64,000 nucleotides of DNA, taken from positions 5,394,001 to 5,458,000 of the forward strand of contig NZ_CP059162.1 in assembly GCF_013466605.1 (NCBI RefSeq), read 5' to 3'. This stretch comes from Pseudomonas chlororaphis subsp. aurantiaca (GTDB taxonomy: Bacteria; Pseudomonadota; Gammaproteobacteria; Pseudomonadales; Pseudomonadaceae). The notes under the pieces were generated by a model. That model saw nothing but the letters and a program-made list of their open reading frames with translations. It was not told the origin of the DNA and did no database searches. How positions within the stretch are numbered: the stretch's first letter is position 1; each line of letters starts with the position of its first letter. The translations under genes and the position numbers were made by a program. Shown here in pieces: positions 50,705 to 59,189 of this stretch.

Positions 50705-51103
50705 ATGACTGCACAGACTCACGGCTGGCTCCATGGCCGCCTCGGCACCCTGGTGCTCTGGGCCCTGCTGATCGGCTTCGAAAGCGCCGGCCAGATCGCC
50801 ACCAAGGTCGGTGGCGACCAGCTAGGCCAGATGGATTTCAACCTGCAATGGCTGGCCGCGGTGGCGGTCAACCCGGGGGTGCTGCTGGCGATCGCCTGCT
50901 ACATCGGCGCCTTCTTCGTGTGGATGCTGATCCTGCGGCGCAGCAGCCTGTCCCTGGCCTTCCCCTTGAGCTCGCTGGTGTTCGTGGTGGTGTTGCTCGG
51001 CTCCTGGCTGGGCCTGGGCGAGCAGATCAGCCTGCTGCACTGGGTCGGGGTGCTGGTGATAGTCGGCGGGATCGCCCTGCTGGCCGAGGGCGAGGAAGCC
51101 TGA
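50705..51103 (+). CDS. Small DMT-superfamily membrane protein, second of a pair
   Basis: This 132-aa four-helix protein (TLVLWALLIGFESAGQIATKVG; SLSLAFPLSSLVFVVVLLGSWLGLGE) is related in layout to its neighbour 31 bases upstream. The pair resembles heterodimeric small transporters such as the ArnE/ArnF flippases. AGGAAAG precedes the ATG. A role as flippase or exporter is inferred. Confidence 0.77.
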   Translation: MTAQTHGWLHGRLGTLVLWALLIGFESAGQIATKVGGDQLGQMDFNLQWLAAVAVNPGVLLAIACYIGAFFVWMLILRRSSLSLAFPLSSLVFVVVLLGSWLGLGEQISLLHWVGVLVIVGGIALLAEGEEA

Positions 51104-51111
51104 AAGGCTTT

Positions 51112-51215
51112 TGTAGCCGCTGCCGAAGGCTGCGAACGCCCCCGAGAAGGGGGGGGCTGCTCTTGAGGGCCTGAAGGCCCTCCGGGCCTTACCGCAGCCT
51201 GCGGCAGCGGCTACA
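51112..51215. repeat. REPIN family 1, copy D
   Basis: TGTAGCCGCTGCCGAAGGCT at the left and GCAGCCTGCGGCAGCGGCTACA at the right frame a diverged centre containing a G7 run. It separates two convergent genes, where it may also act as a terminator. Confidence 0.87.
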
Positions 51216-51227
51216 GGTACGCGGGCG

Positions 51228-52094
51228 TCAGTGCTTCGGATGTTTCAGCAGAAAACCCAGGCCATGGGCCAGCGGGATCACCTTCACCCCTGCCGCCCGC
51301 TGCTGCTCGCGGATCTCGCGGTGGAAGGCCTTGACCCGGGTCCAGTGCATCTTCGGCCGGTAGTGATGCTCGGCGTGATAGCCGTTGTTCATCCAGATCA
51401 GGTTGTAGAGCCGACTGTAGGAACTCACGCCCCAGGCGATCGGCAGGTCCGGGTTGCCACCCAGGTGCTCGTAGTAGCCGTTGAGCGAGGACAGCGACTG
51501 CCCCAGGTACCAGAACGGCAGCAGCACCAGCAGCGCATGCCAGTCGTACACCGCCAGCGCCATATAGCCCAGCACCGTCATGACTATTTCCACCTTGACC
51601 CAGCGCGCGTCCGCCGGGCGCTTGCGCTGCATTTCCTGGTAGATGGCCTTGGGGTCGTCGCGGAAAAAACTCAGGAAGGTGTAGGCCCAGACATTGTCCG
51701 GCTGGCCGTTGCGGCCATGCAGGTAGATCGACAGCGGGTCGACCGTGGTGCCGTCCGGGCCGGGCCGATCCGAGTTGCCGCGGTGATGGCGGTTATGGAT
51801 ATCGCGGTACAGGGTCTGGGAAAAACCGATGGTCACCGACAGCAGCAGGTCGAAGGCGCGGTTCAGCCAGGGCAGGCTGAAATAAGCGTTGTGGATCTGG
51901 TTGTGGGAGATGCTGTTGATACTCCACGACAGGCTGACCGCATACAGCAGCGCCGCCGGCAGGATCACCCACCAGGACAGGCTGTGAAAGGCCAGCACCA
52001 GCCACAGTACGAAGGAAAAATGCGCCAGGGCCATCAGGATCGGGACGATGTCCCACAACGAATGGGCCAGCAGGCGATAAGCGGGACGAGCCAT
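51228..52094 (-). CDS. Membrane fatty acid desaturase family protein
   Basis: This 288-aa integral membrane protein has the three histidine boxes of the di-iron desaturase/hydroxylase superfamily (SHNQIH; HNRHHRGN; GYHAEHHYRPK) and at least four hydrophobic helices. It should insert a double bond or hydroxyl into a lipid-soluble substrate. The ATG at 52094 has AGGAA nine bases ahead; a start nine codons upstream is possible. Which lipid it acts on is unknown. It lies just left of a MipA-type gene and near the kinase-regulated six-gene operon. Confidence 0.85.
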   Translation of the reverse strand: MARPAYRLLAHSLWDIVPILMALAHFSFVLWLVLAFHSLSWWVILPAALLYAVSLSWSINSISHNQIHNAYFSLPWLNRAFDLLLSVTIGFSQTLYRDIHNRHHRGNSDRPGPDGTTVDPLSIYLHGRNGQPDNVWAYTFLSFFRDDPKAIYQEMQRKRPADARWVKVEIVMTVLGYMALAVYDWHALLVLLPFWYLGQSLSSLNGYYEHLGGNPDLPIAWGVSSYSRLYNLIWMNNGYHAEHHYRPKMHWTRVKAFHREIREQQRAAGVKVIPLAHGLGFLLKHPKH

Positions 52095-52156
52095 GAAGAA
52101 CTTCCTGAAAAGTGGGTTCATGGCTGCCAGTGCAAAGGGTGGACCAATTCCTCCCA

Positions 52157-52246
52157 TGTAGGAACGAGGCTTGCCCGCGATGAACGATAAGGCAGTGTTT
52201 CAGGCACTGCGCGGTGCCTGGATCGCGGGCAAGCCTCGCTCCTACA
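52157..52246. repeat. REPIN family 2, copy 2
   Basis: TGTAGGAACGAGGCTTGCCC pairs with GGGCAAGCCTCGCTCCTACA across 90 bases; only one position of the arms differs. It lies between the desaturase and MipA genes. Confidence 0.9.
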
Positions 52247-52265
52247 GAAATCGCCCGCGCTGGCA

Positions 52266-53048
52266 TCAGAACTGGTAGCTGAGGGCCGTCTGGACCTGGC
52301 CCTGATTCACTTCGCCGCGCTCGCGCACCAGGGTGCTGTCGGCCGCCGAGCCCGTCAGGTGAATCCAGCTGGCGCTGGTCATCCACGACCAGTTGCCGCC
52401 CAGGGGCACCTGCAGGTTCTGGGTCAGGGTCAGGTTCTGCAAGCCGCCGCCGGCGCTGTAGCGGCCGATGCCCGTGGCCTGGGCCTCGGCGTCGCTGATG
52501 CCAAAGAAGGTCTGGGTCTGGCGGGCGTCGGCGAAATGCGCGGTGAGGTTGTTGCTGCCGATGATCCCCAGGCCCAGGGGATAACCGATTTCGCCGCCGA
52601 CCTTGCCCAGCAGGCCGCCCTGGCCCTCGCCCGCGGCCACCGCGCTGCCGATGGAGGCGAACAGGCGCCAGAAATCGTCCGGCGCGTACTGGATGTAGCC
52701 GCCGACATCGGCCATGTTCGGCACGTCCCGCAGGCCGCGCAGCGAGCCGTTGGCGTTGCGTCCCGGCAAATAGTTGATATAGGGCCCGGCGCTGAAACCA
52801 TTGCCCTTGAAGGCATCCCAGGTCAGGCCGTCGTCGGTGTCGAGGCTGACATCGCCCCACTCCAGATCGACATAGGGCAAGGGCACGGTGTCATGCCGGC
52901 TGCCGCTGGGGTCATGGGGCTGGTAGCCGATGCCCAGGCCCAGCGAACCGCCCAATCCATCCTGGCCCCCCTCCTCGGCGAAAGCCCCGCAGGCAGCCCC
53001 CAGCGACAGCAGGACGGCAAGCAGGGCGGAGCGTGTGAAGCTGAACAT
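52266..53048 (-). CDS. MipA/OmpV-family outer-membrane protein
   Basis: This 260-aa protein has a signal peptide (residues 1-22, ALLAVLLSLGAACGAFAEE), alternating beta strands and a C-terminal aromatic residue (ALSYQF), typical of outer-membrane barrels. MipA proteins scaffold peptidoglycan enzymes or help sense cationic peptides in other species. AGGAAA precedes the ATG. It is divergent from the six-gene operon and shares its 230-bp regulatory region. Confidence 0.82.
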   Translation of the reverse strand: MFSFTRSALLAVLLSLGAACGAFAEEGGQDGLGGSLGLGIGYQPHDPSGSRHDTVPLPYVDLEWGDVSLDTDDGLTWDAFKGNGFSAGPYINYLPGRNANGSLRGLRDVPNMADVGGYIQYAPDDFWRLFASIGSAVAAGEGQGGLLGKVGGEIGYPLGLGIIGSNNLTAHFADARQTQTFFGISDAEAQATGIGRYSAGGGLQNLTLTQNLQVPLGGNWSWMTSASWIHLTGSAADSTLVRERGEVNQGQVQTALSYQF

Positions 53049-53121
53049 GGCGCGGGTTTCCTGGAGTGAAGATGCGCGCATCAATCACCACCCCGCCCCC
53101 TCCCTGCAAGCACTGATGTTG

Positions 53122-53148
53122 TTTGTAGCGAGCTACAAAATTTGTAGC
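53122..53148. promoter_or_regulatory. Palindromic operator/enhancer with extra half-site
   Basis: TTTGTAGCGAGCTACAAA is an 18-bp perfect palindrome (53122-53139). One base later TTTGTAGC repeats as a third half-site (53141-53148). It lies 66-92 bases before the -24 element of the downstream sigma54 promoter, the place expected for an activator's enhancer. Confidence 0.72.
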
Positions 53149-53212
53149 TCCAGCCACCCCACCAAACGCCTTTTTCCTGCGCAAAGCCCGGCCCGCCTGG
53201 GCCGAAGGCAGT

Positions 53213-53229
53213 TGGCACAGTCCCTGCTC
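53213..53229 (+). promoter_or_regulatory. Sigma54 promoter of the six-gene operon
   Basis: TTGGCACAGTCCCTGCT has GG and GC exactly 10 bases apart, with TGGCAC at -24 and TGCT at -12. It lies about 50 bases before the first start codon. Confidence 0.8.
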
Positions 53230-53278
53230 CAGTGCCTGGCATGCGCAAAGTGCGCTCCTCTCCAACAGGTAACTGCAG

Positions 53279-53998
53279 ATGATGCACTGGCATATCGTGT
53301 GTGACTTCGACGGGACCATCACCCGCACCGACGTGATCGACAACGTCCTCCAACGCTTCGCCGACCCGAGCTGGGAAGACATCGAGCAACAATGGCTGGA
53401 CGGCCATATCGGCTCCCGGGAATGCCTCAGCCGCCAACTGGCGCTGGTCAAGGCCTCGCCCGCCGAACTGCTCGCCTGTTTCGACAGCGTCGAGATCGAT
53501 CCGGACTTCCCCGACTTCGTCGATCACGTGATCGGCCTGGGCGCGTCCCTGGAAGTGGTCAGCGACGGCATCGAGCAAGGCATCGCGCGGATCCTCGCGC
53601 GCCACTACGTGAGCCTGCTGCCGATCCTCGCCAACCGCCTGCGCCAGGTCGACCAGCGCAGCTGGCGCATCGACTTCCCGCACGCCAGCGACGCCTGCCG
53701 CGCCGCGTCCGGCAACTGCAAATGCAAATCCACGCCCAAGGGCAAGCGGGTGCTGGTGATCGGCGACGGCCAGTCCGACATGTGCGTGGCCGCCAGCGCC
53801 GACTTCGTCTTCGCCAAGGGCCGCCTGGCCGAGTACTGCCAACGCAACGCCATCCCCCACGCGACTTTCGATTCCTTCGCCGAACTGCCGGCCCTGCTGG
53901 CCCTGCTGCCCAACGAAGCGGCCAACGCCGGCGCCTTCGCCCTCGACAACACCACCGAACATTGCGTACCCACTCAGGAACTCTTCCATCATGTCTGA
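53279..53998 (+). CDS. HAD-IB family phosphatase (MtnX-like)
   Basis: This 239-aa cytosolic phosphatase has HAD motif I DFDGTITRTDV (nucleophile Asp), motif II VVSDGI and motif III VIGDGQSDMCVA. A cysteine-rich loop (DACRAASGNCKCK) lies near residue 143. Relatives include MtnX and phosphoserine phosphatase-like enzymes; no methionine-salvage genes are nearby, so the substrate is unknown. It is the first gene of the operon, and its end overlaps the aminotransferase by 8 bases. ATG 53279 or 53282 may be used. Confidence 0.85.
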   Translation: MMHWHIVCDFDGTITRTDVIDNVLQRFADPSWEDIEQQWLDGHIGSRECLSRQLALVKASPAELLACFDSVEIDPDFPDFVDHVIGLGASLEVVSDGIEQGIARILARHYVSLLPILANRLRQVDQRSWRIDFPHASDACRAASGNCKCKSTPKGKRVLVIGDGQSDMCVAASADFVFAKGRLAEYCQRNAIPHATFDSFAELPALLALLPNEAANAGAFALDNTTEHCVPTQELFHHV

Positions 53999-55385
53999 CA
54001 TTCGTATCGCAACCGCAGAAGACCAGGTGCTTCTGGAAAAAGAAGCCAAGTACTGCTCCTACGGCGACACCGTCCACTACATCGAACCGCCACGGATCTT
54101 CAGCCGCTGCGAGGGCTCCTACGTCTGGGACACCAGCGACCAGGCCTACCTCGACCTGCAGATGTGGTACTCGGCGGTGAACTTCGGTTATGCCAACCCG
54201 CGCCTGAACAATGCCCTCAAGCAACAGATCGACACCCTGCCGCAGATCGCCAGCCAGTACCTGCACAAGGGCAAGATCGAGCTCTCGGAAATGATCGCGG
54301 TGGATGCCAAGAAGAAGTTCGGCCTCGACGGCCGCGTGCACTTCAACGTCGGCGGCTCGCAGTCCATCGAGGACTCGCTGAAAGTCGTGCGCAACGCCAG
54401 CAATGGCAAGAGCCTGATGTTCGCCTTCGAGGGCGGCTACCACGGCCGTACCCTCGGCGCTTCGTCGATCACCTCCAGCTACCGCTACCGTCGCCGCTAC
54501 GGCCACTTCGGCGAGCGCGCCAACTTCATTCCCTTCCCCTACCACTTCCGCGGCCCCAAGGGCATGACCAAGGAAGAGTACGGCAGCCACTGCGTGCAGC
54601 AGTTCGCCCGGCTGTTCGAGACTGAATACAACGGCGTGTGGGACCCGAAAGTCGGCCAGAGCGAATACGCCGCCTTCTACGTCGAGCCGATCCAGGGCAC
54701 CGGCGGCTACGTGATCCCGCCGATGAACTTCTACAGCGAGCTCAAGCATGTGCTCGACCAGCACGGCATCCTGATGGTGGTCGACGAGATCCAGATGGGC
54801 TTCTACCGCACCGGCAAGCTGTGGTCGATCGAGCACTTCGACGTCAAGCCGGACGTGATCGTCTTCGGCAAGGCCCTGACCAACGGCCTCAACCCCCTGG
54901 GCGGCATCTGGGCCCGCGAAGAACTGATCAACCCCAAGGTGTTCCCGCCGGGTTCGACCCACTCCACTTTCGCCTCCAACCCGCTGGGCACCGCGGTGGG
55001 CCTGGAGATGTTCAAGATGACCAGCGAGATCGACTACGGCGCGATGGTCATGGACAAGGGCAAGTACTTCCTGGAAGGCCTGCAGGACCTGCAAAAGCGC
55101 TACCCGATCATCGGCGACGTCGACGGCCTGGGCCTGGCGCTGCGCTGCGAGATCTGCACCAGCGACGGCTTCACCCCGGACAAGGCGACCCTGGACTACA
55201 TGGTCGAGGAAGGCATGAAGGGCGACATCGAGATCAATGGCCAGCGCCTGGGGCTGATCCTCGATGTCGGCGGCTACTACAAGAACGTCATCACCCTGGC
55301 CCCCTCGCTGGAAATCAGCTACGCGGAGATCGACCTCGGCATCGCCCTGCTCGACCGTCTGCTGGACCGGGCCATGAAACGATGA
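53991..55385 (+). CDS. Class III PLP-dependent aminotransferase, atypical
   Basis: This 464-aa aminotransferase shows the cofactor-ring Asp in MVVDEIQMGFYRTG and the PLP Lys in VFGKALTNGLNPLGG. The usual SGTEANEAA phosphate loop is replaced by VGGSQSIEDSLK, so the Glu-Ala part is lost. This suggests an unusual acceptor. Donor and substrate are unknown; diaminobutyrate and omega-amino-acid aminotransferases are only distant guides. Start and stop both overlap neighbouring genes (8 and 4 bases), tying it to the phosphatase and hydrolase. Confidence 0.85.
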   Translation: MSDIRIATAEDQVLLEKEAKYCSYGDTVHYIEPPRIFSRCEGSYVWDTSDQAYLDLQMWYSAVNFGYANPRLNNALKQQIDTLPQIASQYLHKGKIELSEMIAVDAKKKFGLDGRVHFNVGGSQSIEDSLKVVRNASNGKSLMFAFEGGYHGRTLGASSITSSYRYRRRYGHFGERANFIPFPYHFRGPKGMTKEEYGSHCVQQFARLFETEYNGVWDPKVGQSEYAAFYVEPIQGTGGYVIPPMNFYSELKHVLDQHGILMVVDEIQMGFYRTGKLWSIEHFDVKPDVIVFGKALTNGLNPLGGIWAREELINPKVFPPGSTHSTFASNPLGTAVGLEMFKMTSEIDYGAMVMDKGKYFLEGLQDLQKRYPIIGDVDGLGLALRCEICTSDGFTPDKATLDYMVEEGMKGDIEINGQRLGLILDVGGYYKNVITLAPSLEISYAEIDLGIALLDRLLDRAMKR

Positions 55386-56263
55386 CAGCGCAGATCGATC
55401 TGGGCGCCGGCATCGACCTGGGCCAGGGCGACGCCGGCTTCATCCTCGGCAATGGCGAGGTCGCGGTGTTGTTGATCCACGGCCTCACCGGCACCCCGAC
55501 GGAACTGCGTCGGGTGGCCGCCGGCCTGGCCAAGGCCGGTTGCACGGTGTACGTGCCGACCCTGGCCGGGCACTGCGGCAACAACGCCGACCTGCAGGCC
55601 ACCGGCTGGCAGGACTGGTACGAGGGCGTGCGCCGGACCTTCGTCGGCATCCGCCAACGCCACCGGCAGGTGTTCGTCGGCGGCCTGTCGATGGGCGCCG
55701 TCATGTCCATGTACCTGGCCTCGGAACACCCGGGGCAGGTCAGCGGCCTGCTGATGTACTCGACCACCCTCAAGTACGACGGCTGGAGCATCAACAAGCT
55801 GGCGTTCCTCACCCCGCTGCTGATGAAGATTCCGTTCGGCGTGCATATCTGCAGCTTCGAGGAGAAGCCGCCGTACGGCATCAAGAACAAGCGCCTGCGG
55901 GCGGTGGTCGAGCGGCAGATGAAGGCCGGCGAAAGCAGCAGTGCCGGCCTGCTGACCATGGAAGGGGTGACCGTGCGCGAGCTGCACCGGATGAACGCGG
56001 TGGTGAAAAAACGCATGCCGTCGATCACCACCCCGGCGCTGGTGCTGCACTCCATCGAGGACGACATCACCAGCCGCTGGAACGCCGACTATGTCGAGCG
56101 CAAGCTCGGCGGCCCGGTGGTCAAGGTACTGCTCGACAACTGCTACCACATGATCACCGTCGACCTGCAGTACCGCCGGGTGGTGGAGTTGAGCGCGGAC
56201 TTCATCGAACGTCAGGCGGGCCCGCGGCCCGCGGTGTACGAAGACCTGCGCCAGTTCGCCTGA
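55382..56263 (+). CDS. Alpha/beta hydrolase (carboxylesterase/monoacylglycerol-lipase-like)
   Basis: This 293-aa cytosolic serine hydrolase has the oxyanion-hole segment LLIHGLTGTP, nucleophile elbow GGLSMGAV, acidic residue in LHSIEDDIT and catalytic His in NCYHMIT. The layout resembles Est30 and monoacylglycerol lipases. It probably cleaves or transfers an acyl ester. The start overlaps the aminotransferase stop (ATGA); the GNAT gene follows 14 bases later. Confidence 0.85.
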   Translation: MTAQIDLGAGIDLGQGDAGFILGNGEVAVLLIHGLTGTPTELRRVAAGLAKAGCTVYVPTLAGHCGNNADLQATGWQDWYEGVRRTFVGIRQRHRQVFVGGLSMGAVMSMYLASEHPGQVSGLLMYSTTLKYDGWSINKLAFLTPLLMKIPFGVHICSFEEKPPYGIKNKRLRAVVERQMKAGESSSAGLLTMEGVTVRELHRMNAVVKKRMPSITTPALVLHSIEDDITSRWNADYVERKLGGPVVKVLLDNCYHMITVDLQYRRVVELSADFIERQAGPRPAVYEDLRQFA

Positions 56264-56277
56264 TTCAAGGACCGCAT

Positions 56278-57405
56278 GTGATCACCAGCCAAGTCTTTTC
56301 GAGCATCCAGGCCATCGACCGCAACGCCTGGAACGACTGTTTTCCCGGTGCCCTGGAGGATTGGGACTATTACCTGGCAGTACAGGACGCCGGCATCGAG
56401 GACTTCACCTGGCGCTACCTGGCGGTGTTCGAAGACGAGAAGCTGGTGGCCGCCGGCCCGGCCTTCATCACTCGCTATCGCCTGGACACCACCGTCTCGG
56501 GCCCGGCCAAGCGCCTGGGCGAACGCCTGCAACGCTGGTGGCCGGGGCTGCTGCAACTGCCGCTGTACGCCATCGGTTCGCCGGTAGCCGAACAATGCCA
56601 CGCCGGCACCGCCAGCCATATCCCCGCGGTGCGCCGCCAGGCCCTGCTCGGGCAGCTGTTGCACCTGGCCCGGCGCGACGCCGACGCCCAGGGCATCGGC
56701 CTGCTGGCGGTCAAGGATGCCGCCAGCCAGGACCGGCAATGGGCCGCCAGCTGCCAGGCATTCGGCCTGCAGGCCATGCCCAGCCTGCCCAGCGCCCTGC
56801 TGCCGGTGCCCTTCGGCTCGCTGGATGCCTACCTCGGCACCCTGGGCAAATCCACGCGCAAGGACCTGCGCCGCAAGTTGCGTGCGCCCGGGCCGCGGAT
56901 CGAATGGCGGCGTAACATCGACGACGTCCTGCCGGAGGTCATGCGCCTGTATGAAGCCACCCTGCGGCGCAGCGACCTGCAATTCGAACGCTTACCCGCG
57001 CCCTACTTCACCGGTATCCTCCAGCACTTGGGGGAACGGGCCGCCTGTGTGCTGTACTGGGTCGACCAACAACTGGTGGCCTTCAACCTGGTGCTGCTGG
57101 ACGAGGACCGGTTGATCGACAAATTCTTCGCCCACGACCTGGAGATCAGCCGTGAGCACAACCTGTATTTGCGCAGTTGGATGGCCAATGTCGACTACTG
57201 TATCCAGCACCGGATCGCGCTCTACGAATGCGGCCAGGCCGGTTATGCCAGCAAGCTGCGCCTGGGTTGTAGCTTCACCGGCAACAGCCTGTTCTTCCAG
57301 CATCGCAACCCGCTGCTCGACACCCTGCTCAAAGGGCTGAAATATGTTCTCCGGCCGGATCGCACCGACCCCGCCATGGCCGTTGCACTAAGCGAAAGTT
57401 CATGA
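56278..57405 (+). CDS. GNAT-superfamily acyltransferase (FemAB/Acetyltransf_6-like)
   Basis: This 375-aa protein resembles the double-GNAT family of the BioF2/FemAB type (GKSTRKDLRRKLRAPG; VMRLYEATLRRSDLQFERLPAPYF; LVAFNLVLLDEDRLIDKFFAHD). Such enzymes transfer acyl or aminoacyl groups. The start is GTG 56278 with AAGGA seven bases ahead. It overlaps the kinase gene by 4 bases, so a metabolic enzyme and its regulator are translationally coupled. Confidence 0.78.
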   Translation: MITSQVFSSIQAIDRNAWNDCFPGALEDWDYYLAVQDAGIEDFTWRYLAVFEDEKLVAAGPAFITRYRLDTTVSGPAKRLGERLQRWWPGLLQLPLYAIGSPVAEQCHAGTASHIPAVRRQALLGQLLHLARRDADAQGIGLLAVKDAASQDRQWAASCQAFGLQAMPSLPSALLPVPFGSLDAYLGTLGKSTRKDLRRKLRAPGPRIEWRRNIDDVLPEVMRLYEATLRRSDLQFERLPAPYFTGILQHLGERAACVLYWVDQQLVAFNLVLLDEDRLIDKFFAHDLEISREHNLYLRSWMANVDYCIQHRIALYECGQAGYASKLRLGCSFTGNSLFFQHRNPLLDTLLKGLKYVLRPDRTDPAMAVALSESS

Positions 57406-59189
57406 CCAGAAAAGACCGCCGCCCCCCTCGCCCTTTCGCCATCTCCCGCTGGAGCCTGCAGCGCAAGCTGGTGCTGGCGTTCTGGATGGTCAGCGTGATC
57501 CCCACGATGATCGCCGCCGAGCTGGCGGCCACCACCCTGTCGCAGATCTTCGACAGCAACGTGCGCATCTGGCTGCAGGAATCGACCAAGATCGTCGAGG
57601 ACGAAATCACCGAGACCCTGCACGACAACGCGCGCATCGCCCAGCTGTTCCTGCGCTATGCCAAGCCGCCCACCGACCGCAACGCGGCCAAGCACGACAA
57701 GCTCACCGCCGACATCGCCGACTCCATGGGTATCGATGTGGTGGCGCTGATCCGCAAGCGCGACCACCAGGTGGTGTTCAGCACCGCCGCCGACGATGTC
57801 GTCGGGCAGATCAGCCTGGCCCACAACGCCGTGCTGCAGACCCTGCAGGTCGGCGGCGTGGCCACCGGCGCGGTGGTCTCGACCTTCCAGACCACCCTCG
57901 ACGGCATCGACTACCAACTGCTGATCGCCACCTACCTGGACGCCAGCTTCCTCACCAGCGTGGCCGACGTGCATTCCCTCGACCTGCGCCTGTACCTGGC
58001 CAAGGCCAGCGACTTCGCCGAGATCTTCGCCACCCAGCGTTTCGAGGACCACCCGACCCAGGTGCCGGAAAAGATCGAGAACATCCTGCGCGACACCCGC
58101 CAGCCCACGGAGCAGTTCACCAGCCGCTACAGCGGGCTGTACCGGCCGATCTTCAACGACAGCGGCGAACTGGTGGGAGTGATTTTCAGCGGCCTGCTGC
58201 GCCACAGCAGCCTGGTGGGGCTGGTCAACCAGAGCAACCTGTTCATCCTGATCTTCCTGCTCAGCTCGGCGGCATCGCTGGCCGTCGGCTGGCTGGTGTC
58301 GAAACGCCTGACCATGCCCCTGCGCGGCTTGTCCAAGGGGGTCCAGGCGGTGATCGCCGGTGACTACCGGCAACGGGTGCCGGTGATTGGCGGCGACGAG
58401 CTGGCGGAGCTGAGCAGCACCTTCAACCATATGAGCGAACGCCTGGGCGAACTGCAGCACCTGGAAGCCCAGTTGCGCCGTCGCGACCGTCTGCACGCCC
58501 TGGGCGAAGTGGCCATGGGCCTGGCCCATGAGATCCGCAACCCCCTGGGCATCATCAAGACCGCCACCCAACTGCTGCACCGCCGCGCGGACCTGCCCGA
58601 AGGCGACAAGCGCCACCTGGAATACGTGATCAGCGAAGTCAGCCGGATCAACGACCTGATCACCGACTTCCTCGACTTCGCCAAGCCCAGCGCGCCGATC
58701 CGCTCGACCCTGCTGGCGCGACCGCTGGTGGAGGAACTGATCGGCTTCTGCGAGCCGGAACTGGCCAGCCACAAGATCGACGCGCAGATCGACGACCAGG
58801 CGCCGGGCGCGACCCTGTACGCCGACGCCCGCCAGCTCAAGCAGGCCTGCCTGAACCTGATCCTCAACGCCATCGACGCCATGCCCGTGGGCGGCCGCCT
58901 GACCCTGGGCATCGCCCAGGACGCCGAACACACCATCCTGCGGGTCACCGACACCGGCCAGGGCATCGAGCCGGACATGCTCGAACGCATCTTCACCCCC
59001 TTCGTCACCACTAAGGCCTCGGGCACCGGGCTGGGCCTGGCCAAGGTGTTCTCGATCATGGAAAACCATGACGGGCACATCGAATGCAGCAGCGAAATAG
59101 ATGCCGGGGCCACCTTCAGCCTGTACATTCCGGCCAAGGGTGAGGATGACGAAGAGGATGATGAAAATGAGCAAAAGGCCCAGCCATGA
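57402..59189 (+). CDS. Membrane sensor histidine kinase of the six-gene operon
   Basis: This 595-aa kinase has two membrane helices (about residues 24-45 and 277-300) around a Cache-like sensor of about 230 residues (DVVALIRKRDHQVVFSTAADD; YRPIFNDSGELVGVIFSG), HAMP, HisKA with H376 (GLAHEIRNPLGIIKTA) and an ATPase domain (NLILNAIDAMP; DTGQGIE; GTGLGLAKV). It should sense a small ligand outside the inner membrane. The tail is acidic (GEDDEEDDENEQ). It overlaps the regulator gene by 4 bases. It resembles AtoS/NtrB-type kinases. Confidence 0.88.
   Translation: MTRKDRRPPRPFAISRWSLQRKLVLAFWMVSVIPTMIAAELAATTLSQIFDSNVRIWLQESTKIVEDEITETLHDNARIAQLFLRYAKPPTDRNAAKHDKLTADIADSMGIDVVALIRKRDHQVVFSTAADDVVGQISLAHNAVLQTLQVGGVATGAVVSTFQTTLDGIDYQLLIATYLDASFLTSVADVHSLDLRLYLAKASDFAEIFATQRFEDHPTQVPEKIENILRDTRQPTEQFTSRYSGLYRPIFNDSGELVGVIFSGLLRHSSLVGLVNQSNLFILIFLLSSAASLAVGWLVSKRLTMPLRGLSKGVQAVIAGDYRQRVPVIGGDELAELSSTFNHMSERLGELQHLEAQLRRRDRLHALGEVAMGLAHEIRNPLGIIKTATQLLHRRADLPEGDKRHLEYVISEVSRINDLITDFLDFAKPSAPIRSTLLARPLVEELIGFCEPELASHKIDAQIDDQAPGATLYADARQLKQACLNLILNAIDAMPVGGRLTLGIAQDAEHTILRVTDTGQGIEPDMLERIFTPFVTTKASGTGLGLAKVFSIMENHDGHIECSSEIDAGATFSLYIPAKGEDDEEDDENEQKAQP

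Noticed and set aside
53279..53998. Methionine-salvage gene mtnX
   Set aside because: HAD motifs fit the family, but no other salvage gene is nearby and the operon partners point to a different pathway.
57243..59174. 643-codon minus-strand frame over the histidine kinase gene
   Set aside because: The plus-strand kinase has clear catalytic motifs and overlapping neighbours; the antisense frame has none.
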